Positions 60,631 to 64,000 of a DNA stretch of 64,000 nucleotides are shown here, in pieces. Under the pieces are notes generated by a model. The model searched no databases. It was not told the DNA's origin and saw only the letters and a program-made list of their open reading frames with translations. The position numbers were made by a program, and so were the translations under genes. Source of the DNA: an uncultured bacterium (GTDB lineage Bacteria; Vulcanimicrobiota; Xenobia; Xenobiales; Xenobiaceae); the NCBI GenBank assembly GCA_934644775.1, contig CAKUDB010000004.1, positions 67,564 to 131,563 of the forward strand, written 5' to 3'. How positions within the stretch are numbered: position 1 is the stretch's first letter; each line of letters begins with the position of its first letter.

Positions 60631-61940
60631 AATTCAGGATAATCTCTCCAAATTTCCGCTGGATCTATATCAGCTTCTTCTAAAGTTAAATTGCGTACAG
60701 CTATAGGGGGGCATAGAGTACGTCCGTTTAGGATCGATTCATAACCCAAACCGATTAAATCGGCTCCCAATAAGTCGGTATAGTTAGCTCTAACTATAAA
60801 CTGGGGAACTCGGCATATGGGCTTTCCATGTTGTAAAAGGAAAGCCGTTTCACAGCGTCGGGCAAATTGGCCAGGCTTTTTTAAGTGGGCGGGTAAGGGA
60901 CTAAGTCGATCCAAGAGGATACCAAAGTCGGTTTGGGCACACAACTCCCCTAAAGAAGCCGTCCCCCTTTCTAAGCATAAGTTAGAATAACCTGGTCGAG
61001 GTGGTTGCCCCCAAGGGCGTACTGCTGAACCGTGCGGATTTATCTTGGCTTCCCTAGCTGTTTTTAAGTCGTAGAGACCTCGAACTAGCTCACCTTGACA
61101 GACTAGAGGTAGTCTGATCTTGGTAATCCCTTCACCATCAAATGGAACTGTGCCAAAGCCTCCCGGCAAGGTTCCGTCGTCGGTAATATTTATACAAGGG
61201 GCCAGCCAAGAGCGTCTTTTTGGCAAAGTGGCCAACAAGGGAGAATCGCCATAAAGCATATCTTGAGCAAAGTCTTCCAAAAGCTTGCCGCAGGCGCTGG
61301 AAGTAAATACTCCCGGTAGTAAATAGCTATCCGGCCAGGCCATTTCGTTAGAATGGACGGAGCGCCACATTAGTCGGCACAACAAATCTGAGGGAGAATG
61401 GTGGGCCGAAGTGCTGTAAATAGCATCTCCCACGGGGATATTTTCGGGAGAATTTAAGGTTAGTAAGTGGAGAATACGGCTGGCACAGCGCTCTCCGCTC
61501 CTAGTAGTCAACTTAAAAGTGTGCTGAAGTAATCTGGCACTTAATAAAAAATGGCGGTGTGGCAGAAGAGAGGGAAGCATAAAATCCAAACTTTGGATCA
61601 AAGTTTGGAATTGGGTAATCGAGTCTTCCAATTGGTGTGAGGTTTCTGCCACTCCGGTTGCTAAAGACGGAGCGATAAGTCCTTTTTGAGAAAAAGAGCC
61701 GCGCCGACCGCTGGCAGCATTCTGGACGCCTTTTTGCAATAAATCGTTTATAGAAAATTCGCCTTCAGACCAGACATATCCGAGTCGGCCTTCTACATTT
61801 ATGCGCAACCCCAGTCCAGATCTGAAATTGCGCTGCTCAGGATGGGCTAAGTTGACTTCTGTATATACTTCTTCGGCAACCTCAGCATCTCTAGCCGTAG
61901 CCAGAGCTTTTAAGAGCAATTGCTTTGCATAACCGGCCAT
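60621..61940 (-). CDS. TldD/PmbA family protein, TldE-like
   Basis: A 439-residue TldE/PmbA-type protein. Diagnostic parts are NFRSGLGLRINVEGRLGYVW, the C-terminal TLPGGFGTVPFDGEGI with LVRGLYDLKTAREA and the final LIGLGYESILNGRTLCPPIA. TldD supplies the zinc motif in the TldD-TldE protease complex; TldE itself lacks it, as here. It processes modified peptides or unstructured protein tails in characterised cases. No tldD is in the window. It is coupled to the LpxD-like gene and to the preceding NifU-like gene (2-base gap). Confidence 0.85.
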   Translation of the reverse strand: MAGYAKQLLLKALATARDAEVAEEVYTEVNLAHPEQRNFRSGLGLRINVEGRLGYVWSEGEFSINDLLQKGVQNAASGRRGSFSQKGLIAPSLATGVAETSHQLEDSITQFQTLIQSLDFMLPSLLPHRHFLLSARLLQHTFKLTTRSGERCASRILHLLTLNSPENIPVGDAIYSTSAHHSPSDLLCRLMWRSVHSNEMAWPDSYLLPGVFTSSACGKLLEDFAQDMLYGDSPLLATLPKRRSWLAPCINITDDGTLPGGFGTVPFDGEGITKIRLPLVCQGELVRGLYDLKTAREAKINPHGSAVRPWGQPPRPGYSNLCLERGTASLGELCAQTDFGILLDRLSPLPAHLKKPGQFARRCETAFLLQHGKPICRVPQFIVRANYTDLLGADLIGLGYESILNGRTLCPPIAVRNLTLEEADIDPAEIWRDYPELWW

Positions 61941-61942
61941 AT

Positions 61943-62593
61943 CTACCTAGTGCTCCCTAGAAGTAATATCTTATAGGGTAGCCTTTCCATCTTAGAAAGG
62001 TCAGGTCGTTTAGACAGCTTTTCTTCATCTTTTTCTTCGGAAGTATTGCTCAACTGAAGATGCCACAATCCATTTTCCTTAGATAGACAACTTAAATGGG
62101 CTCCGTTTATGGCCGCCCACTGGCGCACTACCCGCCTATTATTCTGGTTATCTAGATAGAATAGGCAATCTTTAAGTTCTTGACGCTTAATTATATTGAT
62201 AAAAGTTTCTAAACTTGAGGCTGCCTCTGAAGCTGAAGCACCGCGCATATCTAAGCAAGGAGTCCCCTTAAAAGCCAAAGCTGGAGAGGGGGCCACTCCC
62301 TTAAGTAAGTCTTGTTTTAATTGTTTAGAACTTTTAGAAAGGGCCTGGGCAGTCTCAGAGAGTACCTCGTAGTGCTCTAAGATTACTTCTATCTGTCTAT
62401 CTAGATAACGACGGAAAGTCCCTTGCAAACCCTTTACTAGAAAAGCTGTCGGCAATCCGGGAGCGAAGCGCTCTAAGCTAATATACACTCGTTGAGAAGG
62501 CTCGTCTAAGCGGAAACTAACTAGACGTATCCCTTCGTTGCTGAAAGTCTGCTCTAATTTGTTAAAAATCTCTTCAGGAGTGTATTTAATCAT
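61943..62593 (-). CDS. NifU-C/TusA-like protein without cysteine ligands
   Basis: A 216-residue protein. Residues about 1-75 have the alpha/beta pattern of the NifU C-terminal domain (YTPEEIFNKLEQTFSNEGIR, then LPTAFLVKGLQGTFRRYLDR), but the usual CxxC is absent, so it is not an iron-sulfur scaffold. Residues 105-180 (TPCLDMRGASASEAASSLET, then WAAINGAHLSC) loosely resemble a TusA-like fold. Both similarities are by eye and weak. The start ATG 62593 is taken; a longer frame begins with GTG 62650. It abuts the TldE-like gene by two bases, so the two may act together. Low certainty of function. Confidence 0.5.
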   Translation of the reverse strand: MIKYTPEEIFNKLEQTFSNEGIRLVSFRLDEPSQRVYISLERFAPGLPTAFLVKGLQGTFRRYLDRQIEVILEHYEVLSETAQALSKSSKQLKQDLLKGVAPSPALAFKGTPCLDMRGASASEAASSLETFINIIKRQELKDCLFYLDNQNNRRVVRQWAAINGAHLSCLSKENGLWHLQLSNTSEEKDEEKLSKRPDLSKMERLPYKILLLGSTR

Positions 62594-62758
62594 AAATATA
62601 CCGGTCTTGGCCCCACTTCTCTCAAAGTACCGCTTAGAGCTGATATGCACAAAGATAGCCCCAATAGCAGCCTTTTATTAAGAGTAAAGCGGCTAAAAAA
62701 ACAGTACCCAGTCTAACTAGCATTGATTTTTGAACCGCTCTACAGATGGTGAGTATTA

Positions 62759-64000
62759 CTAGAAAACCGTTGCTCCGGGATCGTTTTTAGCCATTTTGTA
62801 GAACTCTTGCCAAAGCTTCTTCTCTTTATTCATACGCTCTACACTGACTTTTTTCTCTTTGATTTTGGCTACAACCTCTTCTCGACTTCTGTTTACTTCG
62901 TTGAAACGTCCCCCTTTCCAGGAATGCTGATCCAGGTTGTAAATATCGCGATTGCGATATTCGCCCACCTTGTAGAGGACGGCATAGTTCCTCTCCTGAT
63001 AATATAGAATCTCGAAGGAGAAGGGGTTGAATCGGTAAGCTCTCTCAAAGTATCGGTTGGCATTATAGAAGTAGTTTTCTATAGGGCCGTTTTTATCTTG
63101 AGTTTTATCTCCGGCGCACAGGCGCTCGTAACGATAAATACCAATTCGGAGCTGGCTCTGTCCGGCGCTAAACTGGAAGGAAGAGTATGTCCAACAACCG
63201 ACGATAAGGACGATAATAAAGGGGATTATTATCAGAGAAATAACGCTGAGCGCTTTATAAGTTGTGGTCGAGTCGCCCTTATCTTTGGGAGCATTACCGG
63301 AAATGATGCGCTCTCTGGCGGCGTAGAAATCTTGCTCGATCGTCTCTTTAGTTTTGGAAGCCAAAGCTCGTATCTTGGGCTCATAACGATCAGAACCCGC
63401 TATCCTGGTACAAACATCGATAGCTGCCTCAAGAAAACCGGAATGGCCCAGTTCTTCGGCCATAAGCAGCCAATCTTCAGGATCGCTAGTAGGAACCTCC
63501 CTCATTACTTCTCCAGGCCGAATAGAGTCGTCTAACTCTAAAGCTTTTCCTAAGTGTACTGCTGCCCTTTCTGGCTCTCCTATGGCCATAGAGCAAAGGC
63601 CCAAACCGTAATGAGCGTCGATATTGTTGGGAAAGCGCTTTAAGCTATTTTGAATGTCAAAATGGAGCTCGGAGAAATTCTCCTTATCAAAAAGCTCCAG
63701 TTGCTCTTCTGTAAAGATATTGGCTATCTTTCGAGGGCCGGAAGGGGATAGCGGTGGCACTTGAGGGGCGGGAGAAGGGGTTGGAGCCTCTGAAGTGGCT
63801 CGCTCTTGAGGCTGAGCTGGAACCGCCCCTTCTAGTACTGGAGCAATGGAGCTGGGGGCTGGTTGCATAGGCCGAGGCTGAGGAGCTCTGCCCGGTTGGG
63901 CCATTCCCGGTTGTCCAGTAGGATAGCCTGGTTGCATAGGCCGAGGCTGAGGGGCTCTGCCCGGTTGGGCCATTCCCGGTTGTCCAGTAGGATAGCCTGG
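62759..64000 (-). CDS. TPR/membrane protein with Pro/Gln-rich tandem repeats, truncated by window edge
   Basis: The frame is open to base 64000, so the N-terminus lies outside; at least 413 residues are visible. It starts with a tandem 23-residue unit (PGYPTGQPGMAQPGRAPQPR plus PMQ) encoded by a 69-bp repeat (63861-63998), then a Pro/Ala-rich linker. A TPR-like region follows (NFSELHFDIQNSLKRFPNNI, then YGLGLCSMAIGEPERAAVHL), and a helical domain. One membrane segment lies about residues 255-275 (SVISLIIIPFIIVLIVGCW), with a C-terminal charged helical domain of about 130 residues. I do not recognise a family. The cytoplasmic side probably holds the TPR part. Confidence 0.7.
   Translation of the reverse strand, partial: PGYPTGQPGMAQPGRAPQPRPMQPGYPTGQPGMAQPGRAPQPRPMQPAPSSIAPVLEGAVPAQPQERATSEAPTPSPAPQVPPLSPSGPRKIANIFTEEQLELFDKENFSELHFDIQNSLKRFPNNIDAHYGLGLCSMAIGEPERAAVHLGKALELDDSIRPGEVMREVPTSDPEDWLLMAEELGHSGFLEAAIDVCTRIAGSDRYEPKIRALASKTKETIEQDFYAARERIISGNAPKDKGDSTTTYKALSVISLIIIPFIIVLIVGCWTYSSFQFSAGQSQLRIGIYRYERLCAGDKTQDKNGPIENYFYNANRYFERAYRFNPFSFEILYYQERNYAVLYKVGEYRNRDIYNLDQHSWKGGRFNEVNRSREEVVAKIKEKKVSVERMNKEKKLWQEFYKMAKNDPGATVF
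63861..63998. repeat. 69-bp tandem repeat, two copies in view
   Basis: Two adjacent 69-bp units (63861-63929 and 63930-63998) differ by one base (A/G near 63892 versus 63961). They encode 23-residue Pro/Gln-rich units, and a third unit begins at 63999. More copies probably lie outside the window. Confidence 0.9.

Noticed and set aside
1..64000. tRNA, rRNA and CRISPR arrays
   Set aside because: No cloverleaf with a CCA-type end, no rRNA signature and no regularly spaced direct repeats were found by reading; tandem repeats seen are within coding sequence.

Overview
The window is about 64 kb from a diderm, LPS-making, flagellated bacterium. The evidence is a complete-looking early lipid A gene set (lpxC, fabZ, lpxA, lpxB, a catalytic lpxD), bamA with Skp/OmpH-type chaperones, and flagellar rod and hook-length genes with a sigma-28 gene. 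Several genes have relatives best known from Cyanobacteria and other deep diderm lineages: a Ycf45/SpoIIIAA-like ATPase with a C-terminal R3H domain, lipid-A-disaccharide-synthase-related glycosyltransferases, a mannose-1-phosphate guanylyltransferase/phosphomannomutase fusion, and a short ProRS. An uncultivated lineage near Cyanobacteria/Melainabacteria, Margulisbacteria, Eremiobacterota or Armatimonadota would fit, but the phylum cannot be fixed from this window. I found no tRNA, rRNA, CRISPR array, transposase or prophage gene.

Layout. 1-1196: a CPBP-family membrane protease, cut by the left edge. 1348-5823: a receiver-like/PAS/GAF/anti-sigma-type ATPase regulator, then an M14-carboxypeptidase-like protein that has lost its catalytic residues. 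5913-6947: PiT phosphate transporter on the minus strand. Upstream of it is a strong promoter, a structured RNA of about 180 nt and an intrinsic terminator (7239-7455). 7543-8115: MerR-type regulator. 8411-12273: flagellar block (FliK-like, FlhB C-terminal-domain protein, FlgF-like, FlgG, FlgJ-like rod-binding protein). 12509-13309: FliA. 13440-21275: TPR protein, ProS, an unknown protein, and the sugar-nucleotide fusion enzyme. 21414-28138: a co-directional run of an unknown acidic protein, SAM hydrolase, Orn/Lys/Arg decarboxylase, Ycf45-like ATPase, tmk and holB. 28306-33742: alpha-amylase, S9 peptidase, a secreted knot-like repeat protein and an endonuclease/phosphatase-fold protein. 34087-38167: U32/RlhA-like protein, phosphopantetheinyl transferase and fabI on the minus strand. 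38321-39044: two near-identical small helical proteins. 39255-40673: beta-propeller protein.

The right third is an envelope island. bamA is followed by four Skp/OmpH-like genes and an lpxD that lacks the usual N-terminal domain (41125-48526). Then come an unknown secreted protein (48739-50568) and lpxC-fabZ-Gfo/Idh-lpxA-lpxB(double)-ICMT-like (50771-57053). A minus-strand run follows (57031-62593): lipid-A-synthase-related glycosyltransferase, 5'-nucleotidase-like protein, membrane protein, a degenerate LpxD paralog, TldE/PmbA and a NifU-like protein. The right edge holds a truncated TPR/membrane protein with a 69-bp tandem repeat (62759-64000).

How it fits together. FabI, FabZ and the phosphopantetheinyl transferase support the acyl-ACP supply. 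LpxA/C/D/B build lipid A, and the Gfo/Idh gene may make the 3-amino form of the sugar. BamA and the Skp-like proteins handle outer-membrane proteins. The FliK-like gene overlapping an FlhB-C-domain gene suggests the flagellar export-switch machinery. The least explained items are the structured RNA before pit, the tandem small-protein pair with duplicated terminators, the division of LpxD features between two genes, the pseudo-M14 protein and the expanded Skp set.
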